A stretch of 5,942 bases of DNA from Phycisphaerales bacterium. Lineage in GTDB: Bacteria > Pseudomonadota > Gammaproteobacteria > Competibacterales > Competibacteraceae. The position numbers and the translations under genes are program-made. The notes beneath the pieces were generated by a model. The model had not been told where the DNA came from. It was given only the letters and a program-made list of their open reading frames with translations, and did no database searches. The DNA lies in assembly GCA_014879435.1 (NCBI GenBank), contig JACSSB010000361.1:1-5942 (forward strand). Reading direction: 5' to 3'. This document shows, piece after piece, positions 5,666 to 5,942 of the stretch (position 1 is the stretch's first letter; the number at the start of each line of letters is the position of its first letter).

Positions 5666-5942
5666 ATGGCTAAGATCAAGCTCACCAAGTCCGCAGTCGA
5701 TGCGGCACAACCCCAAGCGCAAGCCATCGAGCTGCGCGATACCCTTGTTCCCGGATTCCTGTGCAAGATTACGCCAGCCGGTCGCAAGGTGTTCATGCTC
5801 CAGTACCGAACCAACGCCGGCGAGCGACGCAAGCCGGCCCTGGGCCTGTTCGGCGAGCTGACCGTTGAACAGGCCCGCTCGCTGGCGCAGGAATGGCTGG
5901 CCCAGGTGCGCCGGGGCGGCGATCCGGCAGCGGACAAGGCCG
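5666..5942 (+). CDS. Tyrosine-recombinase integrase, P4/CP4-57 type, N-terminal 92 codons
   Basis: The visible 92 residues are the DUF4102-type DNA-arm-binding domain found at the N-terminus of P4-like integrases of prophages, genomic islands and integrative elements. Recognisable pieces are KLTKSAVDAA (5-14), RDTLVPGFLCKITPAGRKVF (24-43, the D-x4-PGF-x4-T-x-G pattern), LQYR (45-48), RRKPALGLFGELTVEQAR (54-71) and the RGGDPAADK end (83-91). The catalytic domain with its Arg-His-Arg-Tyr residues lies beyond the window, so whether the enzyme is intact cannot be judged. The full family length is about 400 residues. Such enzymes insert and excise an element at a specific chromosomal site, often a tRNA gene. 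The direction of reading suggests the element extends to the right of the window. The family call is firm. Confidence 0.93.
   Translation, partial: MAKIKLTKSAVDAAQPQAQAIELRDTLVPGFLCKITPAGRKVFMLQYRTNAGERRKPALGLFGELTVEQARSLAQEWLAQVRRGGDPAADKA

Noticed and set aside
5524..5937. Minus-strand frame of 137 codons over the integrase start
   Set aside because: It is the antisense shadow of a clear integrase N-terminus that has a strong ribosome binding site.

Overview
The window looks like chromosomal DNA of a Gram-negative bacterium, most likely a gammaproteobacterium. GC is mid-to-high by eye, and the YccA-like protein is close to the E. coli protein along its whole length. The right edge runs into what is probably an integrated mobile element. 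A genus cannot be named from the sequence alone.

Layout from left to right. Positions 1-575 (minus strand) hold most of a hemolysin III/PAQR-family membrane protein whose 3' end lies outside the window. Positions 584-4378 (minus) hold one 1264-residue gene that fuses a complete type IA topoisomerase III (TopB-like, N-terminal half) to a RecQ-family DNA helicase (C-terminal half). It starts at GTG, and 8 bases after its stop codon the hemolysin III gene begins; the ribosome binding site of that second gene lies inside the last codons of the fusion gene. The two genes therefore look like an operon read leftward. Positions 4379-4743 form a divergent intergenic region with a candidate promoter for the fusion gene and two dyad sequences. 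Positions 4744-5427 (plus) hold a BAX inhibitor-1/YccA family seven-helix membrane protein, closed by a clear intrinsic terminator at 5464-5488. Positions 5666-5942 (plus) are the first 92 codons of a tyrosine-recombinase integrase with a DUF4102-type arm-binding domain. An imperfect hairpin lies in the spacer before it.

The most notable item is the TopB-RecQ fusion. RecQ helicases and topoisomerase III act together as separate proteins: E. coli RecQ with TopB, yeast Sgs1 with Top3, human BLM with TOP3A. The helicase opens or migrates DNA junctions and the topoisomerase passes strands, which decatenates DNA and dissolves double Holliday junctions. Here both activities are in one chain with all core motifs visible. 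The order (topoisomerase first, helicase second) is the reverse of reverse gyrase. The helicase half also carries about 66 extra residues before its zinc cluster compared with E. coli RecQ.

The two membrane protein genes have no obvious functional link to the fusion gene. The integrase marks a probable island boundary, but no tRNA gene or duplicated attachment site is visible here.
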